Part shown: positions 45,667 to 54,699 of the stretch, piece after piece
Numbering within the stretch: position 1 is the first letter of the stretch
Layout of the letters: each line of letters opens with the position of its first letter
Notes under the pieces: model-generated
Told to the model about the DNA's origin: nothing
Seen by the model: only the letters and a program-made list of their open reading frames with translations
Database searches by the model: none
Origin: an uncultured Dorea sp.
GTDB taxonomy: Bacteria > Bacillota > Clostridia > Lachnospirales > Lachnospiraceae
Assembly: GCA_910579925.1 (NCBI GenBank)
Contig: CAJTVY010000012.1
Span: forward strand, 14,764-78,763
DNA: 64,000 bases
Direction of reading: 5' to 3'
Program-made: the position numbers and the translations under genes

Positions 45667-45934
45667 ATGGATGAACCACCCGGACATGCAGAATATTGAT
45701 CCGATGAAAATGGAACTGATCCGCACCGCCGCTGAAAAGACCCAGGGGAAAAACGGCAAAGCCCTTGCCCCTGTCATGATGGCGCTGATCACCAATGCAA
45801 ATAAGAAGGGAATCCAGTTTACTCCCGATGAATTCTCGCTGGTACTCTCCGTCCTGAAAGACGGGAAATCCAAGGAAGAGCAGGATCAAATCGAAGGCAT
45901 GGTGCGGATGGTTTCTTCTTATATGAAGAAATAA
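45659..45934 (+). CDS. Small Met-rich protein of unknown function (second of pair)
   Basis: A 91-residue protein, MNEWMNHPDMQNIDPMKMEL at the start, then a helical ANKKGIQFTPDEFSLVLSVL and a KSKEEQDQIEGMVRM tail. ATG 45659 lies inside the previous gene's end, after AAAGGAGATGCAGAAC, so the two are coupled. It shares the repeated pattern of Met-rich helices with its neighbour. Function not recognised. Confidence 0.75.
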   Translation: MNEWMNHPDMQNIDPMKMELIRTAAEKTQGKNGKALAPVMMALITNANKKGIQFTPDEFSLVLSVLKDGKSKEEQDQIEGMVRMVSSYMKK

Positions 45935-45937
45935 TTG

Positions 45938-46402
45938 TTATTTTTTCCGGTTCCTCAACTGACGGCGCAGGGCGGCCTGTTCCCAGGCCGTCCGCTCTTC
46001 CTCTGTCTCCAGGATCAGACCTTTCACCGGAACCGGCCTGTCGTTTTCATCCAGCGCCACCATGGTAAAGAAAGCCTGGTTAATAAGGGTCCTTTTTCCT
46101 TCCAGATCTTCAATGTAGGTGTCTGCCTCTACTTCCATGGATGTGCGCCCTACATAGGTTAATTTCCCTTTAATAATGATCACGTCGTTCTGGTACGCTC
46201 CCTTCAGAAACCGCAGGTTATCGACGGATGCCGTAGTGACATTCTTATGTGCATGGCGTTTTGCCGTAAGAGCGGCGACCTCGTCAATCCACTGCATCAG
46301 AATACCGCCGAAAAGACGGCCTACCGCATTCAGATGATTCGGCCGGACAATGTGGACAGTTTCAACGATGGATTCCGATACTTTTCTGCTCTCTGTATTC
46401 AT
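45938..46402 (-). CDS. Acyl-CoA thioesterase, hotdog fold
   Basis: A 154-residue YciA/BFIT-type acyl-CoA hydrolase. The hotdog helix is HLNAVGRLFGGILMQWIDEV, with SVDNLRFLKG, DVIIIKGKLTYVGRTSMEVE and FTMVALDENDRPVPV. AGGAGAACTTTTAAT precedes the ATG. Converges with the Met-rich pair with a three-base gap. Confidence 0.92.
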   Translation of the reverse strand: MNTESRKVSESIVETVHIVRPNHLNAVGRLFGGILMQWIDEVAALTAKRHAHKNVTTASVDNLRFLKGAYQNDVIIIKGKLTYVGRTSMEVEADTYIEDLEGKRTLINQAFFTMVALDENDRPVPVKGLILETEEERTAWEQAALRRQLRNRKK

Positions 46403-46530
46403 ATTAAAAGTTCTCCTGTTCTTTAAGATTATTTTATTCTTTTCAGTAATCCCTTTTATTATAACACAGGATTTGATATACTTAGTTTGATTTCTGACAA
46501 ACTTTTCTATGAAAGACGAGGCCGTTTTAT

Positions 46531-47307
46531 ATGTTAAGAAGAAAAAAAGTAAAGGAAGAACCTGTTTCCCTTAGAAATATCAGGCTCACCATTGAATATG
46601 ACGGAAGCCGTTACCAGGGATGGACGCGTCTGGGTAAGAATGAATCCAACAATACCATTTCCAATAAGATTCTGGAGGTTCTAAAGAAAATGACCGGAGA
46701 AGAGAACCTGGAACTTTTCTGCGGCTGCCGTACAGAAGTGGGCGTTCATGCCTATGCCCAGGTTGCCAATTTTAAAACCAGTTCCGACATGGACATACTG
46801 GATATGAAGCATGATCTCAACCGGTATCTTCCCATGGATATTGCCATCGTGAATGTTGAGGAAGCGCCTGGACGTTTCCATGCGCAGCTCAACGCCGTTT
46901 CCAAGACTTACATGTACCGTCTGACTGTAGACGACGTTCCAAGCGTGTTCGACCGGAAATATACTTATCACTGCTTTAAGACCCCGGACCGGCAGGCCAT
47001 GCGCCAGGCTGCTCTTCTGCTGGTGGGGACCCATGACTTCAAGAATTTCTCTACCGCCAGAAAGAGTAAATCTACGGTGCGCAAGCTCTATGACATCGAG
47101 ATCTACAGCGCCGCCCAGGAGATGCAGATCATTCTGTATGCGGATGACTTTCTTCACAATATGGCGCGGCTGATTGTAGGCACACTCCTGGATATCGGAA
47201 TGGGGGTACGCCCCAAGGAGGATATCGAAGATATCTTCGAAGGAATCCAGTCGCCGAGCGCGCCCTGCGACCCCAAAGGGCTTTATCTCCAGGAAATATC
47301 TTATTAA
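46531..47307 (+). CDS. TruA-like tRNA pseudouridine synthase with Glu at the catalytic position
   Basis: A 258-residue TruA homologue; the family isomerises uridines 38-40 of tRNA anticodon arms. It has RLTIEYDGSRYQGW, VSKTYMYRL, HDFKNFSTARKSKSTVR and LHNMARLIVGTLLDIG. The motif normally reading GRTDxGVHA is CRTEVGVHAYAQ, so the nucleophile Asp is Glu69 (codon GAA). Activity as a synthase is therefore doubtful. It may be a second TruA with another role. A GAGG ribosome site lies 12 bases upstream. Followed after 18 bases by deoR. Confidence 0.88.
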   Translation: MLRRKKVKEEPVSLRNIRLTIEYDGSRYQGWTRLGKNESNNTISNKILEVLKKMTGEENLELFCGCRTEVGVHAYAQVANFKTSSDMDILDMKHDLNRYLPMDIAIVNVEEAPGRFHAQLNAVSKTYMYRLTVDDVPSVFDRKYTYHCFKTPDRQAMRQAALLLVGTHDFKNFSTARKSKSTVRKLYDIEIYSAAQEMQIILYADDFLHNMARLIVGTLLDIGMGVRPKEDIEDIFEGIQSPSAPCDPKGLYLQEISY

Positions 47308-47325
47308 GTCTGGAGGAAATCGAAC

Positions 47326-48084
47326 ATGTTTGCGTCAGAGAGACAGACAAGAATCGTAGAAATGATCCGGCAATACGGTCGTGTTCACGTAGACATGCTG
47401 GCGCAGGAACTCGGCGTCAGCGCAATGACGATCCGCAGGGATCTTGTGAAACTGGAAGAGGAGAACAAAATCGAACGCTGCCACGGCGGGGCTGTGGCAA
47501 AGCAGGAGGAGAACTATGCCGACAAGCAGATCAGCCATCATAACGAGAAACGAAAGCTGGCAAGAATCTGCGCCTCCTTCGTATCAGAAGGAGACACCGT
47601 ATTCCTGGATGCCGGGACCACGACCTATGAGATCGCCAGAATGATCAAGGATATCAAAGGAATTCTGATCGTCACCAACGATCTGGAGATCGCCCAGCTT
47701 CTGAAAAACAGTGAGGCTGAATTATTCATCTGCGGAGGGATCGTCCAGAAATCCACCGGGAGCATGTTCGGACGATATGCCACACAGATGCTGGCAGATT
47801 TCAAATTTGACACCGGATTCTTCGGGGCGGCTTCCATTAACGAGGATTTTGAAGTGACCACACCTACCTCTGAGAAGATGTGGCTAAAACGCAATACCCC
47901 TATGCAATGCCAGCGTTCCTATCTGGTGGTGGATCAGTCAAAATTCGGCCGACAGGCCATGACGAAGATCAACGATCTGGGGGATTATACCGGAATTGTC
48001 ACGGATAAGGATTTCAGCGAAGAAGAATTAAAACGGCTGGATAAGATGAATGCAGCGCTTATAAACAAAGTCGGGGGATGGTAG
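47326..48084 (+). CDS. DeoR family transcriptional regulator
   Basis: A 252-residue sugar-phosphate-responsive repressor. The N-terminal winged helix contains RIVEMIRQYGRVHVDMLAQE and VSAMTIRRDLVKLEE, followed by the family CHGGAVA; the C-terminal effector domain has VFLDAGTTTYEIA, VTNDLEIAQLL, FICGGIVQ and GFFGAASINED. GGAGGAAATCGAAC precedes the ATG. It converges on the acid-sugar operon whose promoter carries three DeoR-type boxes, so it is the likely regulator. Confidence 0.92.
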   Translation: MFASERQTRIVEMIRQYGRVHVDMLAQELGVSAMTIRRDLVKLEEENKIERCHGGAVAKQEENYADKQISHHNEKRKLARICASFVSEGDTVFLDAGTTTYEIARMIKDIKGILIVTNDLEIAQLLKNSEAELFICGGIVQKSTGSMFGRYATQMLADFKFDTGFFGAASINEDFEVTTPTSEKMWLKRNTPMQCQRSYLVVDQSKFGRQAMTKINDLGDYTGIVTDKDFSEEELKRLDKMNAALINKVGGW

Positions 48085-48111
48085 ATAACTACCATCCCCA
48101 CATAACTTTTT
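48074..48111. terminator. Terminator between deoR and gntP
   Basis: 11-bp stem GGGGATGGTAG / CTACCATCCCC with an ATAA loop and a downstream run of six T on the plus strand. The deoR stop codon is in the stem. It ends 24 bases from the gntP stop, and its A-poor opposite strand may serve gntP less well. Confidence 0.85.
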
Positions 48112-48134
48112 TAGAAGAAAACTCTTTTCGCAGC

Positions 48135-49538
48135 CTACATAAAGATATTCAGTACGATAACTTCTACTACGCCGACCGCCCACGCAATAGTGGAAGTAAC
48201 GGACCATACCGTAAGCTGATCCTTCGCCTCGCTGACTCCCAGCGTCCGGTTTACCACCCAGAAATAGCTGTCGTTAAAATATCCAAAGAACAAGGAACCT
48301 ACACAGCATGCAACCGCTCCAAGCAGCGGGCTTGCTCCCGACGCCACGATGATCGGAGCAGAGATACTTGCCGCCGTCGTCATGGCGACCGTACCGGAAC
48401 CCTGGATAAAACGCATTGCCGTTGAGATGATCAGCGGCAGGATGATGATCGGAATTGCCGTCTGTGCAAGCCCTTCTGCCATAAACGTTCCAAGCCCGGA
48501 ATCCTTGATGATCTGTCCAAGAGCGCCGCCTCCGCCAGTTACCAGCATGATGATACCTGCAGACATCATTCCTTTCTCCATCTCAGAGATACAGGTCTGC
48601 CTGTCAAGATTCCTCCCCAGTGTAAAGATTGCTACCAGAAGTCCAAGCCCCACCGCCACGATCGGCTGTCCGAGGAAAATAAGAACCTGCATGATTCCCG
48701 CAGTCTTTCCCAGCGCCGAAGCAATCGTATTAATGAGAATCAGAATGATCGGAACGATCAGAGGCATGAAAGACTCCAATGTACCTGGCATTCCCGTCAT
48801 ATCCATAGAAAATGCATTCTCATAATCCGGCTCCTGATACGGAGCTTCTACGATCTCGCCGTTCTCATCCGTGATGCGGTAATATTTCTTAGCCAGTACC
48901 ATTCTCGCATATGCGATACAGGCAATTGACATCGGAAGCGCAAGCACGATTGTCAGAAGAATGAACTTTCCTACGTCCACTCCGAAGATCCCGCATACGC
49001 CCAGAGGACCTGGTGTCGGCGGAACCAGGGAGTGGGTGATTACAAGGCCCGCAGCCAGTGACACGCCAAGTGCAATGACAGATTTCTTCGTTGCTTTGGA
49101 GATCGCCTTCGCAATTGGCGCCAGTACCACGAAACCAGAGTCGCAGAAGATCGGAATGGATACCAGGAAACCGGTCAGCGCCAGCGCCTCCTCTTCCCTT
49201 TTCTTTCCAAACAGCTTGAGGAAGGTATGGGCCATCCTCTTCGCCGCCCCCGTCACCTCAAAGATCTGACCCATCATAACACCGAAACCGATAATGATGC
49301 CGATGCTGCCCAGCGTACCGCCAAATCCCGAGGTAATCGAATTTACAATTCCAAATGTCTTCCCATCCTCAAGGGTGATATTCACCAGAGGCATTCCTCC
49401 TACTACGCCTACAATAATCGTACAGATAATCAATGCAAGAAACGCCTGTACTTTTGTCTTTAGTACCAGTAATATCAGGACGGCAATACCAATTGCCAGA
49501 CCTATCAGCATTCTCTCTCCACTCAGTCCATTTATCAT
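48135..49538 (-). CDS. GntP family acid-sugar permease
   Basis: A 467-residue H+ symporter of the gluconate permease family with about 12-14 membrane segments. Visible blocks are GFGGTLGSIGIIIGFGVMMG, PIFCDSGFVVLAPI, HSLVPPTPGPLG and GGGGALGQIIKDSGLG. Given its operon it probably imports a C4 sugar acid such as threonate or erythronate. AAAGGA precedes the ATG. Last gene of its operon. Confidence 0.93.
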   Translation of the reverse strand: MINGLSGERMLIGLAIGIAVLILLVLKTKVQAFLALIICTIIVGVVGGMPLVNITLEDGKTFGIVNSITSGFGGTLGSIGIIIGFGVMMGQIFEVTGAAKRMAHTFLKLFGKKREEEALALTGFLVSIPIFCDSGFVVLAPIAKAISKATKKSVIALGVSLAAGLVITHSLVPPTPGPLGVCGIFGVDVGKFILLTIVLALPMSIACIAYARMVLAKKYYRITDENGEIVEAPYQEPDYENAFSMDMTGMPGTLESFMPLIVPIILILINTIASALGKTAGIMQVLIFLGQPIVAVGLGLLVAIFTLGRNLDRQTCISEMEKGMMSAGIIMLVTGGGGALGQIIKDSGLGTFMAEGLAQTAIPIIILPLIISTAMRFIQGSGTVAMTTAASISAPIIVASGASPLLGAVACCVGSLFFGYFNDSYFWVVNRTLGVSEAKDQLTVWSVTSTIAWAVGVVEVIVLNIFM

Positions 49539-49563
49539 AAAATCTCTTTTCCTTTCTTAAAAT

Positions 49564-50565
49564 CTACTTCTGCGTAAAATTCGGCGCATACTTTGCCGCC
49601 AGCAGAATCGCCTCGATCATACTGACCGCACTTACGATTCCCTTCCCGGCAATATCAAACGCTGTCCCGTGGTCTACCGATGTGCGAAGAATCGGCATTC
49701 CGTTAGTGACCGCTATGGTCTTCTCAAAATCAAGCGTCTTGGTCGCAATATGTCCCTGGTCATGATAGAGGGAAAGCACACTGTTGTATTTTCCAATCGC
49801 AGCCTGGTGGAAGACAGAATCCGCGCCAATGGGGCCCGCCACATCGTAACCTTCTGCCTTTAATTCCTCCACTGCAGGCGTGATCTCATTGACTTCCTCC
49901 CATCCGAACAGCCCGTGTTCGCCGCTGTGAGGATTCAGCCCGGCAATGGCCATCGTACCTTCTGATACGCCTAACTTCCGAAGCGCCTCAAGACACCTCT
50001 TTACATAATCCTTGATTCTTTCTTTTGTGATCATATCCAGCATCTCCCGTAAGGACACATGCCTTGTCAGAAAGAATACGCGCATACCGTTCGTCTCAAA
50101 CATGGTCAGCGGATCCTCGGTATCCGTCAGGGCGCCAAAGATCTCCGTATGTCCGATAAAGTTGATATCGCCTGCGCGCAGCGACTCCTTGTTGATCGGC
50201 GTGGTTGCCACGGCATCTACTTTTCCGGCATTTGCAAGTTCAATACTTTTCGCAATATACGCATACGCCGCCTTTCCGCACATCCCGTTTACGCGGCCAA
50301 ACTCGAACTGATCCATATCCACATTCTTAAGATCAATCAGATTCAGGATTCCTTCTCGGAAATCTCCTTCCCCAGGCTCGTTGATCACATGGACCGTAAG
50401 ATTCGCTCCTGTAATCTGAATGGCATTTTCCATAATGGTCTTATCTCCCACGATAATACAGTCTGCTGCATCAAATACCTCTTTAGAAGCAACTGACTTT
50501 GCCACAATCTCCGGCCCTACTCCTGCCGGATCCCCGATTGGAACTGCGATTAGTGATTTTCCCAT
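49564..50565 (-). CDS. pdxA2: PdxA2-type 4-phospho acid-sugar dehydrogenase
   Basis: A 333-residue PdxA-family dehydrogenase. Metal and substrate motifs are [73 protein letters not shown] and [16 protein letters not shown]. In vitamin B6 synthesis PdxA acts on 4-phosphohydroxythreonine, but next to DUF1537 kinases the PdxA2 branch oxidises D-threonate or D-erythronate 4-phosphate with decarboxylation to DHAP. The context supports PdxA2. AGAGGATG precedes the ATG. Confidence 0.88.
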   Translation of the reverse strand: MGKSLIAVPIGDPAGVGPEIVAKSVASKEVFDAADCIIVGDKTIMENAIQITGANLTVHVINEPGEGDFREGILNLIDLKNVDMDQFEFGRVNGMCGKAAYAYIAKSIELANAGKVDAVATTPINKESLRAGDINFIGHTEIFGALTDTEDPLTMFETNGMRVFFLTRHVSLREMLDMITKERIKDYVKRCLEALRKLGVSEGTMAIAGLNPHSGEHGLFGWEEVNEITPAVEELKAEGYDVAGPIGADSVFHQAAIGKYNSVLSLYHDQGHIATKTLDFEKTIAVTNGMPILRTSVDHGTAFDIAGKGIVSAVSMIEAILLAAKYAPNFTQK

Positions 50566-50610
50566 AATTCTTCATCCTCTCTTACAATAAATATGGCTGA
50601 CATATTCCTG

Positions 50611-51915
50611 CTAAATGTACAGTTTCTCTTTCAGATAAGTAATACACTGGTTGATAGCGTCACGTCCGCCCTGGCTTCCGCCCTTCGTGATAATGTGTAC
50701 TCCTTCAAACTGCCCTTTTAAAAACTGGCCGTATGCGGCAAGGGGAAGAACCTCGTCTTTCAGCGACAGTCCCGCCGTCTCAAACTTTTCACACACGGCG
50801 ACCGTCACATCTCCCCCGCTGGTATAAAGCCCCTTAAACGTAGGCTCTGCATTGAAGATCCGGTAGGTGATTTCCGCAAATGCATGGTTGATCCTTCCTG
50901 TCACCTCATCCAGGGAACACTGATAACGTTCCATATAAGGCTTAAAATCAATCCGGTTCTCTGGATAAATCCCGTCTCCGGTCACGGTACAGACTGCATT
51001 CCGATCACATGCCTCAAGGATGTCCTCTGCCACACGGGTAATCTCTGCCTCCCGCTTTTCATCGGACTCCAGCAGCTCCCTGGTATTCACAAATACATTA
51101 TGCGTTCTCTGGGACAGCCACAATTCTTTCATCTGTGCGGTGGTATTGGGATTCACGCTTCCGACTACAGCAAGAATTTTGCTCTTCTCCTTTTTCTGGG
51201 ACGGTGTGATCAGCTTCCTGGCAAGAGTCGCAGTAAACACGCCCGGATCTACCGCAACCACGTGCAGCTTACTGGTAATAACCGCATCCGCAATCAGATC
51301 CAGGTCCTCCTGAGTGACACAGTCCAGAACAATAATCCTGCTCCCTTCGGCAACGCACTGGTTCATCAGATCCGCCAGATAATGCTTCCCATGCATAAGA
51401 TCCTTAAGCTGGATGGACGACACCTGATATCTGCTCTGCTCATCGAAGAGAACCGCGGCCTCAGAGATCTTCACCGGCGTCTTAGGATCAATGGCAATGT
51501 CCGTCTTATGGAGCGGCAGGCCGCCCACCAGCATATAACCGCCCACTACGATCCGCCTGGAAGACGGAAAACAAGGCGCGGCGATTGCAACATAATCCTC
51601 TCCAAGGCAGTCCAGCATTGCATCCGTCTCGCTTCCCAGATTCCCGCGGAGGGTGCTGTCAATCCGTTTGGAATACACCTTTACATCGTCGCCCTTTAAC
51701 AGACTGCACACATTATGTACCCTGTTATATGCCATCTCAGGCTCCACTCCCCGGCTGTCTGTCGGATACAGTACGCAGTCGCAGTCCGAAAGCGTAGACA
51801 GTTCGATCCGCTCTGTATTCATCACCGTGTACGCCTCGTAGTTCATCTTTTTCAAGAGTACGCCGGTGGCATTGGCTCCCGTCAGATCGTCTGCTATTAC
51901 AACACACTGTGACAT
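50611..51915 (-). CDS. Four-carbon acid-sugar kinase (DUF1537), DtnK-like
   Basis: A 434-residue DUF1537 kinase that phosphorylates C4 sugar acids at O4. N-terminal substrate domain VVIADDLTGANATGVLLKKM and YSKRIDSTLRGNLGSE; C-terminal nucleotide domain with TSGGDVTVAVCEKF and IITKGGSQGGRDAI. The first motif (ADDLTGAN) and adjacency to pdxA2 fit D-threonate/D-erythronate kinases. AAAGGAGGCTGGTT precedes the ATG. First gene of the kinase-pdxA2-gntP operon. Confidence 0.9.
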   Translation of the reverse strand: MSQCVVIADDLTGANATGVLLKKMNYEAYTVMNTERIELSTLSDCDCVLYPTDSRGVEPEMAYNRVHNVCSLLKGDDVKVYSKRIDSTLRGNLGSETDAMLDCLGEDYVAIAAPCFPSSRRIVVGGYMLVGGLPLHKTDIAIDPKTPVKISEAAVLFDEQSRYQVSSIQLKDLMHGKHYLADLMNQCVAEGSRIIVLDCVTQEDLDLIADAVITSKLHVVAVDPGVFTATLARKLITPSQKKEKSKILAVVGSVNPNTTAQMKELWLSQRTHNVFVNTRELLESDEKREAEITRVAEDILEACDRNAVCTVTGDGIYPENRIDFKPYMERYQCSLDEVTGRINHAFAEITYRIFNAEPTFKGLYTSGGDVTVAVCEKFETAGLSLKDEVLPLAAYGQFLKGQFEGVHIITKGGSQGGRDAINQCITYLKEKLYI

Positions 51916-51941
51916 AACCAGCCTCCTTTCTATAAACTCGT

Positions 51942-52044
51942 TGTTCGTTTATGTTTATATTCTACTACTCTTGTTTGTTTATGTCAATTTAATCTATTTT
52001 TTATCAAAATTTTCGTCTAATCGCACAAATATAATGTTCATTTT
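51942..52044 (-). promoter_or_regulatory. Acid-sugar operon promoter with three DeoR-type boxes
   Basis: Minus strand: TTGACA (51982-51987), 17-base spacer, TAGAAT (51959-51964). Three copies of a box like WAAANGAACA, known for DeoR-family FruR sites: TAAACGAACA (51942-51951), TAAACAAACA (51972-51981, one mismatch, in the spacer) and AAAATGAACA (52035-52044). The first two are 30 bases apart, about three helical turns. Confidence 0.7.
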
Positions 52045-52094
52045 TGTTTATTATAACAACTATCCATTGGTCTTCTGATCCGTAAGACACCGGC

Positions 52095-53519
52095 TTACTT
52101 TCTCATCAGCACCTCTGCCGCCTCTTTCAGCGTAGACACCTCTCCTACGTTTCCTGGGAAAATCACATATGGAGTCATCGGGAACCTGCTCTCCTCTTTC
52201 GTCTGCCATACCGGAATACCCGGCCTGATCTGTCCGAGTACATTAGCCTTTTTCACCGCAAGGGCTTTTGTTCCCACGTCACTAGAAGTAATTCCTCCTT
52301 TTGCGATCACAAAGCCAGGCGTAATCTGAAGCCTCCCGACCAGAGACTGTACTGCGTCAGAAATCTTAACCGACAGCCTCAGTTCGTCTTCTTTATCCCC
52401 TGTATCGGCAGTAATCAGAGTACGGGTCGTATAACAGCATACCGTCTTGCCAGCTTTTATGCAGGCTTCTTCCCTTTCAAGACATCTCTTCACTTCCGCC
52501 TCAAACGCCTCGTCGTCCTTCACCAGTGTGGCATCCAGTTCTATGAATTCAATATCAGGCAGTTCCTTTAAAGCCTCTACCTGCTTCGTCGTTTTGTCTG
52601 TATGGGAACCCACAACGATGATTCCACCGTTTGACGTCTCTTTTACAACCATCTGCTCCCTGGTCAGAAGCGGCTGGTCCGTCACAGCGCCCATAACCTT
52701 CACAATCGCTGCCGCAGTACGGAACATGAACACTTTGCCTTTGGCCATGGCGCGGTAAAGCGCCACACAGAATACCTTGACATCCGCATAATCAACCGCA
52801 TTTACGATAATCTTGTTGAAATCCTTCACTTGCATCAACTGCGCCTCAATCTTGTCAATATCCATGTTGTGGATATCCGAAAGAGAAATGCAGGTCACAT
52901 CAGAAGCCTTATATGCGCCCTTTGTTTTCTCCTCTACATACCCCGGCATGTCAGCCGCCGTATATCCAAAAGTCTTATCTCTTGCAAACTCCGTCTCATT
53001 TGCCGGAACAAGTTCGTCGCCGTACTTTACATAATGCACGTTTTCAATTGTGAATCGTCCGCCTTCCTTGAAAAACGGGCAGAGTATCTCTCCGTCAATG
53101 GTCTTGCCCGTATTCTGCTCGTAGCTGTCCTTCAGAAGCTGCGTCTCCAGAGGATAATGTCCCCGCAGCGTACTGTCGCTGCGGCTGATAAATATGTATT
53201 CCTTACCTGCTTCTTTTGCGACCTCGTCCACTACCGCCGCAATCTCGTTGTGGGCCTTTGTTGTCTGCTCTGCAGTGAATCCGCGGGAATTTGTCAATAC
53301 ATAGAACAGATGATTCTCCTCTGCAAACCCCTGGCGTATACTTTCCTTCTCCCAGTTGGTGTAAACGGAAATATCATGAACCGTCTGCACCCCTGTGGGA
53401 TCGTCATCTAACACTACGATTTTCTTATGATTTTTTTCGATCTCTTTCTTTAATAAAGTATCAATATATGTCTCGTCAATCTCTTTAAAAGAGGTCAACA
53501 CTTCTGCATTGATTGCCAT
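52095..53519 (-). CDS. Second four-carbon acid-sugar kinase family protein (DUF1537)
   Basis: A 474-residue DUF1537 protein of a different subgroup from the one at 50611: the first motif is VVLDDDPTGVQTVHDISVYT, followed by YVLTNSRGFTAEQTTKAHNE and FISRSDSTLRGHYPLE. The C-terminal nucleotide part has IAKGGITSSDVGTKAL and GNVGEVSTL. This subgroup is often annotated as a four-carbon acid sugar kinase, but its substrate is less settled. GGAGGAAGCAGAC precedes the ATG. It is paired with the GarR-like gene 23 bases upstream. Confidence 0.88.
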   Translation of the reverse strand: MAINAEVLTSFKEIDETYIDTLLKKEIEKNHKKIVVLDDDPTGVQTVHDISVYTNWEKESIRQGFAEENHLFYVLTNSRGFTAEQTTKAHNEIAAVVDEVAKEAGKEYIFISRSDSTLRGHYPLETQLLKDSYEQNTGKTIDGEILCPFFKEGGRFTIENVHYVKYGDELVPANETEFARDKTFGYTAADMPGYVEEKTKGAYKASDVTCISLSDIHNMDIDKIEAQLMQVKDFNKIIVNAVDYADVKVFCVALYRAMAKGKVFMFRTAAAIVKVMGAVTDQPLLTREQMVVKETSNGGIIVVGSHTDKTTKQVEALKELPDIEFIELDATLVKDDEAFEAEVKRCLEREEACIKAGKTVCCYTTRTLITADTGDKEDELRLSVKISDAVQSLVGRLQITPGFVIAKGGITSSDVGTKALAVKKANVLGQIRPGIPVWQTKEESRFPMTPYVIFPGNVGEVSTLKEAAEVLMRK

Positions 53520-53542
53520 GTCTGCTTCCTCCGTATGCTTAC

Positions 53543-54430
53543 CTAATCGAATTTCTTCACTTCTACATCAGCAAGTTTCTCAAAATACTGCACGATTCCG
53601 CCGTGGTCGTCATTCATATGTCCATGAATCTTCAGAGTCTGCAGGATCTCATAAAGCTGCGCCGTATAGGGGATCGGTACGTCGATAGAATGTGCCGTAT
53701 TCACCACGTTCTTGATGTCTTTGTGGTTGATACGGATCGGTCCCCCCGGCTTAAAGTTCCGTTCCACAATCATCGGAATCTTTGCATCCAGAACCGCGCT
53801 TCCAGCCAGCCCGCCCCGGATAGCCTCATAAACCTTCTGCGGGTCTGCCCCTGCCTTTGTTGCCAGGACAAATGCTTCAGATACCACTGCGATGGTATTA
53901 TTCACGATAATCTGATTCGCAAGTTTCGTAACGCTTCCGCTTCCGCTTTTACCGATCAGAAGAGCGGAAGAACCAAGGATATCGAAATACTCCTTCATAG
54001 CCTCAAAATCCTTCTCATCTCCTCCGGCCATAATCGCCAGTGTTCCGGCAACTGCTCCCGGCTCTCCACCGGAAACCGGAGCATCCAGAAATCCGACTCC
54101 CTTCTCCTTCAGCGCCTGATAACACTCCTTTGACTCCACAGGCGTCACAGAACTCATATCACAGATTACGGTTCCCGCTTTCACTGTAGACGCTACGCCG
54201 CCTTCGTCAAACAGGATGGATTTCGAGATTGCTCCGCTTGGAACCATAATAATAATCCTCTCGCACTTCTCCCCGATCTCGGCATAGTCCGCTTTTGCAG
54301 CGCCAGCTGCAACTACGTCTGCAACCGCCTCCTCATTCAGGTCTGCAACCAGCAGATCTACTCCTGCCTTCAGCATGTTCTTTGCCATTGGTCTTCCCAT
54401 AATACCAAGTCCGATAAAACCTACCTTCAT
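53543..54430 (-). CDS. GarR/LtnD-type 3-hydroxyacid dehydrogenase
   Basis: A 295-residue beta-hydroxyacid dehydrogenase: N-terminal NAD(P) fold KVGFIGLGIMGRPMAKNMLK, substrate loop FLDAPVSGGEPGAVAGTLAI and catalytic Lys in GSGSVTKLANQIIV. The family covers tartronate semialdehyde reductase and L-threonate dehydrogenase; the locus favours a sugar-acid substrate. ATG 54430 follows AAAGGAAG; the frame reaches 54502 without a ribosome site. First gene of the second operon, divergent from gntR. Confidence 0.9.
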   Translation of the reverse strand: MKVGFIGLGIMGRPMAKNMLKAGVDLLVADLNEEAVADVVAAGAAKADYAEIGEKCERIIIMVPSGAISKSILFDEGGVASTVKAGTVICDMSSVTPVESKECYQALKEKGVGFLDAPVSGGEPGAVAGTLAIMAGGDEKDFEAMKEYFDILGSSALLIGKSGSGSVTKLANQIIVNNTIAVVSEAFVLATKAGADPQKVYEAIRGGLAGSAVLDAKIPMIVERNFKPGGPIRINHKDIKNVVNTAHSIDVPIPYTAQLYEILQTLKIHGHMNDDHGGIVQYFEKLADVEVKKFD

Positions 54431-54485
54431 TTTTACTACTTCCTTTCTGATTTTGTTTTCTTTGTTGTATTCAACCTTACTACAT

Positions 54486-54499
54486 ACCGGTATACCGGT
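54486..54499. promoter_or_regulatory. Perfect palindrome upstream of the GarR-like gene
   Basis: ACCGGTATACCGGT, 14 bp, equals its own complement and overlaps a TTGACC -35-like hexamer (54497-54502, minus strand). The GGTATACC centre fits FadR-subfamily GntR sites, and a GntR gene lies just beyond the gap. Confidence 0.6.
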
Positions 54500-54626
54500 C
54501 AAGGCATTTACCAGGATTCTTTTTCTTTCTCCCTTTTATACAGTTTTGAAACCGCATTTTTGTGCATTATGCATATATTTCAAAATCCGCATTGTTATTT
54601 TATTAACATTCTGTACAACATGATGA

Positions 54627-54656
54627 TTGACAGTAATATATATGCAGATATATACT
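54627..54656 (+). promoter_or_regulatory. gntR promoter with internal dyad
   Basis: TTGACA (54627-54632), 18-base spacer, TATACT (54651-54656). The spacer and -10 form an AT-rich near-palindrome centred on TGCA (54631-54656), suggesting autoregulation. It has a different sequence from the ACCGGTATACCGGT site. Confidence 0.6.
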
Positions 54657-54699
54657 GATATAAGAATCAAAATCAGAGATATTGGAGGAACAGGGTTTT

